NCBI RefSeq assembly: GCF_014653785.1 | Contig: NZ_BNAS01000002.1 | Location: 904,699-968,698, forward strand | Length of the DNA: 64,000 nt | Reading direction: 5' to 3' | DNA from: Promicromonospora soli | GTDB taxonomy: Bacteria > Actinomycetota > Actinomycetes > Actinomycetales > Cellulomonadaceae | Shown: piece after piece, positions 16,082-25,300 of the stretch | How the letters are laid out: each line of letters begins with the position of its first letter | Numbering within the stretch: the first letter of the stretch is position 1 | Notes under the pieces: model-generated | What the model saw: the letters and a program-made list of their open reading frames with translations, nothing else | Told to the model about the DNA's origin: nothing | Database searches by the model: none | Position numbers and translations under genes: made by a program

Positions 16082-18274
16082 GTGAGCGAATCTCCGCAGA
16101 CCCCGTTCCACGACCTCGACCACTACGTCGCCATCCCGCGCCTCACCGGCCTCACGGCCAGCCATGACGGCACCCGCCTCGTCGCAGGAGTCCAGACGCT
16201 CGACGGCGAGCGCACCGGGTACCGCACCGCCCTCTGGGAGGTCGACCCGGCGGGTGAGGCGCCCGCCCGGCGGCTGACCCGGTCCGCGAAGGGCGAGTCG
16301 TCGGCCGTCTTCACGCGGTCCGGCGACCTCCTGTTCACCTCCGCCCGGCCCGACCCGGACGGCAAGGAGGGCGACGACCCCAAGTCCGCCCTCTGGCTCC
16401 TGCCGGCGGGCGGCGGCGAGGCCCGCGTGATCGCGGCCCCGCCGGGCGGCGCCTCGGGCGCGCTCACGGCGCGCGACGCCGACACGGTCAGCGTCGCCGC
16501 CGCCCTCCTGCCCTCCGCGAAGGACATGCCCCAGGACGCCGAGCTGCGCAAGGCCCGCAAGGACCAGAAGGTCTCCGCGATCCTGCACACCGGGTACCCG
16601 GTGCGGTACTGGGACCACGACCTCGGCCCCGACCAGGAGCGACGTTTCGTGGGCGACCTCGCGGCGCTCGCGGACGAGCCGGCGTCGCCGCTGCCCGGGG
16701 CCACCGGCGAAACGCCGGACGAGACGCCGGACGAGACGCCGGGTCAGCACCTCGGCCTGCGCGACCTCACCGGCGCCGGCCGGCACCTGCTGAACCACTC
16801 CGCCGACCTGTCGGCGGACGGCACGACGCTCGTCACCAGCTGGAGCGTGAACGACGGGGCGGCGGTCCGCAGCACCCTCGTCGCGTTCGACACGGCGACG
16901 GGCGAGCGCCGCACGCTCGTGGACGACCCGGACGGCGACGCCGAAGGGCCGCGCATCTCGCCGGACGGCGCCTGGGTCGCCTACGTGACCGAGTCGATCT
17001 CGTCGCCGACCGAGGCGCCGGTGATCCGCCTCGCCCTGGTGCCGACCGACGGCTCCGCTGAGCCGGTGGTGCTCGCTGACGACTGGGACCGCTGGCCCGG
17101 CCGCCCCACCTGGCTCCCCGACGGCAGCGGCCTGCTGGTCCAGGCCGACGACGACGGCCGCGGCCCGGTCTTCCTGCTCACGTTCTCGGGGGCACTCCCG
17201 GGCAGTGACGTGGCCGTCGAGAAGCTGACCAGCGACGACGCCGTCTTCTCGGACCTCTCTGTCACGTCCGACGGCGCAACCCTGTTCGCGCTGCGCACCT
17301 CCTACCTGGCTCCGGCCGAGCCGGTGCGCATCGACCTGGCGGCGTTCCTCGCCTCCGGCGCCGCGGGGGAGCGGACGCCGGTCGCGGCGACCGTCCTTCG
17401 TTCGCCGGTGCCCGCCCCGGAGCTGCCGGGCACGCTCACCGAGATCGAGACCACCGCCGAGGACGGCACGCGCGTGCGCGCCTGGCTCGCGCTGCCGCAC
17501 TCGGTGGCGGCCCTACGGCAGTCTCAGGACCCGTCTGTCGAGTCCCAGACGCGGGCCCCGCTCCTGCTGTGGATCCATGGCGGCCCGCTCGGCTCCTGGA
17601 ACGCCTGGAGCTGGCGCTGGAACCCGTGGCTGATGGTCGCCCAGGGCTACGCCGTGCTGCTGCCGGACCCGGGACTGTCGACCGGGTACGGCCAGGAGTT
17701 CATCCAGCGCGGCTGGGGCAGCTGGGGCAAGCTGCCGTTCACCGACCTGATGGCGATCACAGATGCGGCCGAGGCGCTGCCCGAGATCGACGAGACCCGC
17801 ACGGCCGCGATGGGCGGCTCGTTCGGCGGATACATGGCGAACTGGGTGGCCGGCCACACAGACCGGTTCAAGGCCGTCGTCACGCATGCAAGCCTGTGGG
17901 CGCTGGACCAGTTCGGCCCGACCACGGACGCCGGGTACTACTGGGCGCGCGAGATGACGCCCGAGGCGGCCCTGGAGAACAGCCCGCACCTGGCCGTCGG
18001 CGACATCCGCACCCCGATGCTCGTGATCCACGGGGACAAGGACTATCGCGTCCCGATCGGCGAGGGCCTGCGTCTCTGGTACGAGCTGCTGACGAAGTCG
18101 GGCCTCCCGGCGTCCGACGACGGCGAGACGGTGCACCGGTTCCTGTACTTTCCGGACGAGAACCACTGGGTGCTCACACCGCAGAACGCCAAGGTCTGGT
18201 ACCAGGTGGTATCGGCGTTCCTCGCGGAGCAGGTGCTGGGCGAGACGCCGGAGCTGCCGACGACCCTCGGCTGA
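16082..18274 (+). CDS. S9 family serine peptidase (prolyl oligopeptidase-like)
   Basis: A 730-residue cytoplasmic peptidase with an N-terminal beta-propeller-like region (repeats such as TVSVA, SPDGAWVAYVTES and WLPDGSGLLVQADDDG) and a C-terminal alpha/beta hydrolase. The catalytic Ser sits in GGSFGGYMANW at about 579. The Asp lies in HGDKDYRVP at about 651 and the His in DENHWVLTP at about 693. The LLLWIHGGPLGSW segment supplies the oxyanion hole. Such enzymes cleave short peptides, often acylaminoacyl or dipeptidyl substrates. A short direct repeat encodes ETPDETPDETP near residue 215. GTG start at 16082. Confidence 0.92.
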   Translation: MSESPQTPFHDLDHYVAIPRLTGLTASHDGTRLVAGVQTLDGERTGYRTALWEVDPAGEAPARRLTRSAKGESSAVFTRSGDLLFTSARPDPDGKEGDDPKSALWLLPAGGGEARVIAAPPGGASGALTARDADTVSVAAALLPSAKDMPQDAELRKARKDQKVSAILHTGYPVRYWDHDLGPDQERRFVGDLAALADEPASPLPGATGETPDETPDETPGQHLGLRDLTGAGRHLLNHSADLSADGTTLVTSWSVNDGAAVRSTLVAFDTATGERRTLVDDPDGDAEGPRISPDGAWVAYVTESISSPTEAPVIRLALVPTDGSAEPVVLADDWDRWPGRPTWLPDGSGLLVQADDDGRGPVFLLTFSGALPGSDVAVEKLTSDDAVFSDLSVTSDGATLFALRTSYLAPAEPVRIDLAAFLASGAAGERTPVAATVLRSPVPAPELPGTLTEIETTAEDGTRVRAWLALPHSVAALRQSQDPSVESQTRAPLLLWIHGGPLGSWNAWSWRWNPWLMVAQGYAVLLPDPGLSTGYGQEFIQRGWGSWGKLPFTDLMAITDAAEALPEIDETRTAAMGGSFGGYMANWVAGHTDRFKAVVTHASLWALDQFGPTTDAGYYWAREMTPEAALENSPHLAVGDIRTPMLVIHGDKDYRVPIGEGLRLWYELLTKSGLPASDDGETVHRFLYFPDENHWVLTPQNAKVWYQVVSAFLAEQVLGETPELPTTLG

Positions 18275-18311
18275 CGGACGGTGCTCCGCGGCGATCTTCG
18301 CCGTGGTGGAG

Positions 18312-18349
18312 GCCGAGGTAGAGCGGTCGGACGGCCGCTCTACCTCGGC
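18312..18349. terminator. 15-bp hairpin between convergent genes
   Basis: Perfect arms at 18312-18326 and 18335-18349 (gccgaggtagagcgg and its complement) with an 8-nt loop. It lies between the S9 peptidase stop and the stop of the convergent small gene, so it probably serves both strands. Confidence 0.75.
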
Positions 18350-18358
18350 GTGGCGCGC

Positions 18359-18703
18359 TCAGCCGGCGCGGACCGCGCCCACGACCCGCACGCGCACTGC
18401 GACGTCGTCGATCTCCTCAGGGATCTTGTCCACGAGGCGGGGGTCCGTCACGTTCACCTGCAGCACCCAGCTTCCGCCAGGTCCAGCTACGTGCGCCACC
18501 AAGACTTCCTCGGCGAGCACTTCGACGGGCGATCCGCCGGACGTGTCGGGTCCCGCGTGCTTTCGTGCTGGGTACTCGCGTGGTGGCTGTCCGAGTGACG
18601 TCGTGAACTCAGGGGCGACGCCAACCCCGATCACACCGTCGAGCCCGGTCACTTTTTGCCGTAATGCGGCTTTTGCCGACCGAGCCTCGTCGAGTGTTGC
18701 CAT
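18359..18703 (-). CDS. Hypothetical protein resembling the N-terminal module of the adjacent protease
   Basis: A 114-residue protein of unknown function. The start is set at ATG 18703 because aggagg lies 8 nt upstream on that strand; an ATG 8 codons earlier has no such site. The chain has VTGLDGVIGVGVAPEF, then SWVLQVNVTDPRLVDKIPEEIDDVAVRVRVVG. The same order occurs in the N-terminal region of the downstream trypsin-like protein: LALGLVPQ, GFGIAVRYRL and KVSAEIGPDADIRR. I read both as the same small alpha/beta module, found ahead of Nal1-type proteases. It lies downstream of that protease gene on the same strand. Confidence 0.6.
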   Translation of the reverse strand: MATLDEARSAKAALRQKVTGLDGVIGVGVAPEFTTSLGQPPREYPARKHAGPDTSGGSPVEVLAEEVLVAHVAGPGGSWVLQVNVTDPRLVDKIPEEIDDVAVRVRVVGAVRAG

Positions 18704-18954
18704 CCAGATCACCTCCTGGTCATCCATTGTGTCCCCCGTGTCTACCCCCTTCCACCGCGTTCGGAGGGGTCGCAGGTCGCTTCTGGGGGCCTCGGGTACC
18801 GCCGCAGGTCAGCCGGGTTGCGACGTGCGCCGCGCCGCGAGAACACGCCCATGGTCCAGACCGCCGAAGGCGACACGCCCGGCACTCGAAACGCTGGTGC
18901 GCATACCGAACGTCGCCCCGGTGGGCGCGAAAGTCGTCCAGGTGGAAGCGAATG

Positions 18955-20016
18955 TCACCCGAACGGATGCGTCGGTTCCCTGGCCAGCTCTACCCCCAGG
19001 ATATCCAGTACCTGGTCGATCGGGTTGGCGTACGTGAGCCCCTTCCCGCTGCGCCCGCCGGACTCGGAGCCGGCGAACAGGAGACCCAGCGCCACGCCGT
19101 CCTCCCGGTAGACGAGCGCACCGGAGTCGCCGCCGCGGGAGAACGGGCCGTCGTCGAGGCTCTCGATCTCGATCTGGTCGTCGAAGTTGAGCGCGCCCAG
19201 ATCCTCGTAGCCCACTATGACGTCGTCCAGCTCGATGGCCGTGACCCGCCCGCGCGTGATCGCCGTCGTGCGGCCCACCTTGCCGACGACCTCACCGCCG
19301 AGGGCCCGGGCGGTCTTCACCACGCGTCCCACGGGGTACTCGAAGTCCACCGGGACCCGGTCGAGCCGGGCGATGGCGGCGTCGGTGAAGGACGGCTCGA
19401 CAGTGTCCAGGTCCACCACCTGCGTGAGCTCGCCGATCCGGTCTCCGGGCGCCAGGCCGCCGTCGGCGGGGCCGGGCTGGAGGACGATGTCGCCCGGCCG
19501 TGCCTCCGGGGACCCGGCCAGAACGTGATAGTTCGAGAGCGCATACAGGTGGCCGTCGCGGTCCACGGGGCTCGCGCGGGTCACGAAGGCACCAAGGGTG
19601 CCGGCCGTGACGCCCACATGGCCGATGGAGATTCCGGGCCGCAGCGGCCTGCGCCGGTCCGTATCGCCGTCGGCCTGCGACGTCGGCGCGGGCGGTCGCG
19701 GGCCGAGCTCGCTCACGGGGCGGATGCGACCGGTGCGGCGGATGTCGGCGTCGGGCCCGATCTCGGCCGAGACCTTGCGCACTATCGAGCGGGCCCGGGG
19801 GATCCCGAGCCGGTAGCGGACGGCGATGCCGAAACCACCCTCGGCCTGGGGCACCAGACCGAGCGCGAGTGTGGGGGCGCGCACGACGTCGGCGGCGTGG
19901 GCCATCGTCTGCGCACCCACCGACCGCGGCGTTGCCACGACTCCGTGCTTCTCGGCTAGCTCTCGGGCGAAGGCTGCGAGCTGCTCCTTCATCTTCCTGG
20001 CCTCGTCGCGGTCCAT
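18955..20016 (-). CDS. Trypsin-like serine protease, Nal1-type, no signal peptide
   Basis: A 353-residue protein with an N-terminal alpha/beta module (about 30-95), a linker, and a chymotrypsin-fold protease. The putative triad is His in ALSNYHVLAGSP, Asp in FTDAAIARLD and Ser in SRGGDSGALVYRED. An intervening segment KVGRTTAITRGRVTAIELD is typical of Nal1-like proteases. There is no signal peptide or transmembrane helix, so it should act in the cytoplasm, or be released by another route. Two same-strand genes (this one, then the 114-aa protein) share the N-terminal module. Its target is unknown. Confidence 0.78.
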   Translation of the reverse strand: MDRDEARKMKEQLAAFARELAEKHGVVATPRSVGAQTMAHAADVVRAPTLALGLVPQAEGGFGIAVRYRLGIPRARSIVRKVSAEIGPDADIRRTGRIRPVSELGPRPPAPTSQADGDTDRRRPLRPGISIGHVGVTAGTLGAFVTRASPVDRDGHLYALSNYHVLAGSPEARPGDIVLQPGPADGGLAPGDRIGELTQVVDLDTVEPSFTDAAIARLDRVPVDFEYPVGRVVKTARALGGEVVGKVGRTTAITRGRVTAIELDDVIVGYEDLGALNFDDQIEIESLDDGPFSRGGDSGALVYREDGVALGLLFAGSESGGRSGKGLTYANPIDQVLDILGVELAREPTHPFG

Positions 20017-20276
20017 GCCCTGATCCTCTCCTCACCCACCAACACGACACGGCACACAAGGTGGCGACACGCCGATCTGTCAGTAAAAGTCATCCGATAG
20101 ATGGATATCGCCGCGTCAGGTTTGCGCGGTACGTTCCTCTGCTACACCCAACCATGGTCGGGTGAAAGCCAGGAAGACCCGAGGTGTCACAAAACATCCT
20201 CGTATTCCTCCTAAATCGTTGGCGGCGCCCGCACTGGGCATCGAAGGACACGAAACGGCGAGAATTGATCGGGACG

Positions 20277-20486
20277 ATGGATGAGACGCGGAGCGCGCGG
20301 GTGACTCGCGCCGACGTGCGCGCGGCCCTCATGTGGGCCCTCGAGCTGGACCGCGTTGCTCTGCTCGCGCACCGTGCGGCCGTGCACTCCAGCAAGAGCG
20401 ACCTCACGCGTCGCCGGGCCGACAAGGCCCTGGTCGAGCAGTGGCGTGCTCGCAGGCCGGACGGCGGCACATCGGCCGGGGAGTGA
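20277..20486 (+). CDS. Hypothetical protein, 69 aa
   Basis: A small, highly charged helical protein (MDETRSARVTRADVRAALMW, then LTRRRADKALVEQWRARR). The function is not recognised. ATG 20277 is preferred; the frame is open 31 codons further upstream to a GTG, but that extension is compositionally different. The 260-bp region before it (20017-20276) is relatively AT-rich. It holds an imperfect 20-bp palindrome at 20145-20164 centred on ccatgg and no other gene that I can see. Confidence 0.45.
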   Translation: MDETRSARVTRADVRAALMWALELDRVALLAHRAAVHSSKSDLTRRRADKALVEQWRARRPDGGTSAGE

Positions 20487-20577
20487 CAAGTTCCCGCGGG
20501 CAGCAGCGGGCCGTCTACGGCCGCCAGGCGTCGCCGCGAAGAAGGCCGCGTCCAGCCCTGAGGCAGGCGCCGTGAGG

Positions 20578-22314
20578 TCAGCGACCCCGCTGGCGTGACT
20601 CGTTCAGGAGGCCGAGCTCGTGGGCGCGAGCGAGCGCGGCGGCGCGCTTGGAGACGCCGAGCTTCTTGTAGAGGCTGCGGACCTGGCTGCGCACGGTGGT
20701 AGGAGCGACGCCGAAGGCGGTAGCGGCCTGCTCGGCGGTCTTTCCGCTGTCCAGGGCCTCAAGGACTGCGTGCTCGCGGCGGGTCAGCCGGACGATCGGG
20801 CCCGTGCTCGGCGGGTTCGTGCGGATGGAGACGCGGGTGCGCCTCAGGGGATTGGGCACGCCGGCCAGCCGCGCGAGCTGCTCCAGGTCCTCGCTCGGCG
20901 CGGACAGGAAGGGCCTGATGAGCGCCGGGCTGGACCGCAGCCGGACGGCGGTCTCGAAGGTGTGTGCGGCTCGGTCGTGGTTGCCCTCGCGCAGGTGCGC
21001 GATCGCCAGGACGAGATGGAGGCTGACCGTGTCCGGCCCGGGGAGGCGTGCCCGGTTGAGTGTCTTCGCCGCGACGCGGATCGCCTGCAGATGGTGTCCG
21101 GCGAGCAGGTAGACCCATGCGGCATGGTGCTCGAGGTAGTCCTCGCCGGGGTTCTCTTGTGCGAGGGTGAGGACGCGGTGCCCTGCTTGGGCCCGCAGCA
21201 GCAGCTTGGCCTCGGCGTGGAGGGTGAGCCGGTCGGCGATCGACCGACCGCTCGTCGGCGCGTGTGCACTGTGGGCAAAGCGCGCCTCCTGTAGCCGCTG
21301 CAGTCCCTGGTGAGGATCGCCGAAGTGGGCGTCGTGGCTGGCGTGCGCGAAGGCGGCGAACGGCCACAGCTCGATGGCCTGTGTAGCGGGTCCCACCGTG
21401 ACCAGGTGGTACGACGCCCTCTCGGCGTCACCCTCTTCGATGGCGATCTTCGCTCGAGCGATCTTGGCGCCGACGTAGGTCAGGTGCTCGATCCAGTCGG
21501 GGACGTCGCCCATCTGGTCGAGCGTCTGGAGCCACCGCCGGGCGAGGTCGAGGTGGCCCTGGAAGGCGGCGAGCATTGCCAGGTTCGCCACCGCGTTGGC
21601 TCCCTCGTAGTGCACGGCCGGTGCCCGGCCGACCTCGGCATGAGCACGCGTGTAGTGGTCGACAGCGCTGCCGAGGTTCCCGGCGAGCATCGCGGTGACG
21701 CCGCGCTGGCCGGACAGCCAGCCAGGTCTCGCGGCGGTGCCCGTGCTGCCCCACGACAGCATGTGGTTGCCCACCCGTAGTGCGAGCTGCTGGTCGACCC
21801 AGGACCCCAGTCGTTCGGATTCTTCGAAGGCGCCACGTATCCGGGCCGAGATGACCGCGAGGGTCCCCGCGGACAGGAGGTCGCTCGGGTCTTGGTACGA
21901 GGAGAGCCGACTGGCGAAGCGCCGCCCATAGATGGCGAAGTGGTGGCCAACCTTGCGCAGCTCGGTATCGCCCGTGGTGAAGTGCTGCTGACCGTGAGCG
22001 AGCAGGGTCGCGTGCAGAAGGCGGGGTCGCCGGTCGAACTCGTGTGGGCCGAGGCTGCTCGTCGCGCTGATGATCTCGGGAGCAAAGCGGGTCGGCAGGT
22101 CGTACCACATCCGGTCGAACAGGTCCTCGAGGTCATCAAGCTTCCCGGAGCGCAGGGCTTGCCGGATGTCCCCACTGCGCGGGGTTCGCTGGTCACCGAG
22201 TGAGGTCACTTTGTGAGCGTGCACTCGGAAGTCCTTCTTCGCCTGAGCGCGAAGAGTTTTTTCGGAGGGGGTGAAAAACTCGCCAAATTGAGGAAGGAGT
22301 TGATGAACTTTCAC
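20578..22314 (-). CDS. LuxR-family transcriptional regulator with TPR-like sensor region
   Basis: A 578-residue regulator. The C-terminal 65 residues form a LuxR/GerE helix-turn-helix (LTRREHAVLEALDSGKTAEQAATAFGV, then TTVRSQVRSLYKKLGVSKRAAA). The preceding 450 residues are a string of alanine/leucine-rich helical pairs resembling tetratricopeptide repeats, with no ATPase P-loop, so it is not a canonical LAL/MalT regulator. The GTG at 22314 is the most upstream start; the first 40 residues are weakly conserved in style, so a downstream start is possible. It is divergent from the giant surface protein and is a likely candidate to control it. Confidence 0.8.
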   Translation of the reverse strand: MKVHQLLPQFGEFFTPSEKTLRAQAKKDFRVHAHKVTSLGDQRTPRSGDIRQALRSGKLDDLEDLFDRMWYDLPTRFAPEIISATSSLGPHEFDRRPRLLHATLLAHGQQHFTTGDTELRKVGHHFAIYGRRFASRLSSYQDPSDLLSAGTLAVISARIRGAFEESERLGSWVDQQLALRVGNHMLSWGSTGTAARPGWLSGQRGVTAMLAGNLGSAVDHYTRAHAEVGRAPAVHYEGANAVANLAMLAAFQGHLDLARRWLQTLDQMGDVPDWIEHLTYVGAKIARAKIAIEEGDAERASYHLVTVGPATQAIELWPFAAFAHASHDAHFGDPHQGLQRLQEARFAHSAHAPTSGRSIADRLTLHAEAKLLLRAQAGHRVLTLAQENPGEDYLEHHAAWVYLLAGHHLQAIRVAAKTLNRARLPGPDTVSLHLVLAIAHLREGNHDRAAHTFETAVRLRSSPALIRPFLSAPSEDLEQLARLAGVPNPLRRTRVSIRTNPPSTGPIVRLTRREHAVLEALDSGKTAEQAATAFGVAPTTVRSQVRSLYKKLGVSKRAAALARAHELGLLNESRQRGR

Positions 22315-22359
22315 GATCCACTCGGCGCCCCTGGCCCCCGACCGGTTCTAGTCAAGACA

Positions 22360-22379
22360 CATGCGCACCGGTGTGCATG
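22360..22379. promoter_or_regulatory. 20-bp lux-box-like palindrome
   Basis: The sequence c22360-g22379 (catgcgcacc followed by ggtgtgcatg) is a palindrome with 9 of 10 base pairs matching. It sits between the divergent LuxR regulator and the surface protein, 18 bp before the chosen ATG. Its length and symmetry resemble LuxR-type operators; that the neighbouring regulator binds it is inference. Confidence 0.45.
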
Positions 22380-22397
22380 AAGCAGAAGGGGGACATC

Positions 22398-25300
22398 ATG
22401 CGAACCGGTTTTCCGGACAGAACAGGCGCAAACGGCGCCGGCGGCAGGCGACCGCAGCGAGGCGGCTCGGCCCGACACGGACACAGCCGTCCGGGAACCG
22501 GGACGGTGAGGCGTGTCGTCGCGGGTGCGCTCGCGTTCGCGTTGGGGGGCACCGGGCTTGCCGCGGCGGCGGCGGTTCCCGCGGCTGCCGACACGGCGTA
22601 CGAGGTCACGGGGCAGTGGGAGGCGGGTACGCCGGACACGGCGGGCCGTGGCGACGTGGTCAACGCGGTATGGCGGGTCAACGTCAACGACGACGCTCCG
22701 GCCAACGACCCCGTGAACGACGTGACCTTCACTGTCACGCTGGAGCACGGGCTGTTCAAGGAGCTCCCCGACGTCTGCCAGACCACTGACGTGGACCCTG
22801 CGTCCGTCATCTCCGACGACGACGCGACGCTGACCTGCAACCTGGGCACGGTCCAGCCCGGCGCCGAGGTCGTGGTCCGGACCCCGGTGATCGCTGATGG
22901 GGAGACGGGCGTCGAGATCACCGCTGTGGGCGAGATCGACGGGGAGCAGGCGCAGCTGTCCCCGATCGCGGTCGTGGTGGCTGAGGAGGAGACCTCCGAG
23001 GACGCGTCACCGAGTGCGCCGAAGCCGTCCGAGTCCGCGGAGCCGGAGCCGAGCGACGCGCCAGAGTCCGAGGAGCTGCCGGCCCAGAAGTCAGAAGTGT
23101 CGGAGAGCGCGGAGGATCCGGAGCCCGCCGCACCCGAGGCAGAAGGCCCGATCACGCCGCTGTCGACGAACCCGACCGACACGTTGATCCGGGTCTCTCA
23201 GACCTTCTCCGCGTATGTCGGCCCGGGGGAGAACCTGGACATCGCATTTGAGAAGGTGTTCGACGATGTCGACGGAGTCGATGCCGTCATCACGGTGCGT
23301 GGTCCCGACGGCTCCGAGGTGGACTGCACGGTCACCGACGCCGAGCCCGCTGGGTCCGGCTGCGACTGGGCGAACCTGACGTCCGGGACGCCCGGCGTCT
23401 GGGAGATCGATTTCGCCACCGCGGGTGGTGCGTCGGCAGATGACCAGTACGCGTGGGACATCACGGTCCAGACCGCTGTCAGCGTCGACGTGCCCGGCCG
23501 GGTGTGGTCCGAACACTATTGGATGACCCAGCAGGGCACAGATTCCAGCGCTGATATCGGGTTCTGGTACCTGAGCGAGCAGGGCTTCCTCTATGACGTC
23601 GAGTACGACGATTACCACGGCATCGACTCGCTCTTCACCGCCAACGCCACCGGCAACGCGCTGGACGGCACCTGTGTCTCGGCCTACGAGAGCTACGACC
23701 TTATTGGACCGTTCGCCGACCCGGAGTTCTACACGCCGACCGATGAGTGTGGACCGCCATTCCGGATCTTCTTCGAGGAGCCGGACTCCTCGATGCCGGC
23801 GACCGCCACCACGCCGGACGGCACCACCTGGCTGAATCCAGAGCTCACGCTGCCGAGCCTGGAAAACCTCGACTTCGCCCAGGACCCGGTCTCGGACATC
23901 CGGGAGGGCGAGTTCACCGTCGACAGCACGAACTTCGTCGGCAACGCGTCGCTGCAGATCGACGCCAACAACGACGGCGACTACGACGACCCGGTGGACC
24001 GGACGATTCCGTTCGGCGTCACGGCCGATGGCAATCAGACCATCCCGTTCGACGGGATCGACGGGCAGGGCAACCCGATCTCTCTGCTCGACGAGATCGG
24101 TGCCAGGGTGCTGATCGACCGGGTGGGTGAGATCCACTTCACCAACTTTGACGTTGAGCGGCGAGCCGGCGGCGTCTTGGTGGAGGCGCTTACCGGGCCC
24201 GCGGCCGGCACGCCCGACGCGACCACGATCTACTGGAACGACACCAACCTGCTGACCGCGGATCGCGACTGTCTGACCCCTGAGCTCGACGGCGTGGCTG
24301 GCGTCGACAGCTCCGGTGGTGTGCACGACTGGGACTGTGAGCCGTTCGCGAGCAACGCCAACGACGGCGTGAACGGATCGTGGGGCGACCAGCGCTGGAT
24401 CGACGACTGGACGTTCCACCAGGTCGAGCTGCAGGACGAGATGGCGATCGATGAGCCCCATGACTTCGGTGACGCGCCGGACAGCTACGGCACCACGATC
24501 GGCGCGGATGGGGCCTTCCACGGGCTGTACGACGGGCTCACGCTGGGTACCGAGCTCGACGACGAGTCTGACGGGCAGCCGTCGGGTGACGCGACAGCTG
24601 ATGGTGGCGATGAGGATGGTGTGGCTGGGCCGGTCTACGTCGCGGTCGGTGTCGACAGCACCATCGAGGTGACGGCCACCAACGAAACCGACGACCCGGC
24701 CACGCTGGCGGGTTGGGTCGATCTCGACAACAGCGGCACGTTCGAGCCGGGTGAGCTGGTGACCGTGCCGGTGCCGGCGAACTCGGGGACGGCGGCGTAT
24801 TCGTTGTCGTTCCCGGGCGGTGCGACGGCCACGGGCGACGCGTTCGCGCGGTTCCGGCTCTACGCGGGCACTCCCGGCCAGATCGGAGAGATCCTGCCCA
24901 CCGGCCCCGCCGCCTCGGGTGAGGTCGAGGACTACCTGGTGCAGCTGTACTCCGACGAGGTCGTCAAGGAGCCGGTCGGCGTTCCGTTTGCGAACGCGGA
25001 CGGCACCCACACCGTGGAGTTCAGCATCACGGTGACCCGGGAGGGCACCGGTCCGGACTACGACCTCAGCGACGTGTTCACGGTCGGCGACTCGATCACA
25101 CTGAACGAGGTGACCTCGGCCAACACTGAACCCGGCGGCATCACGACGCTGGACAACTGGGACGATGCGTCGAGCACTCTGGAGATCGTGGCGGACGAGC
25201 CGATCGCGGACGGTGTGACGCATGAGTATCTGGTGACGGTGAACGCGACGATCGACGGCGAGGCGATGAGCTTCGACGCTTCCGACTGCTCGTTGACCGG

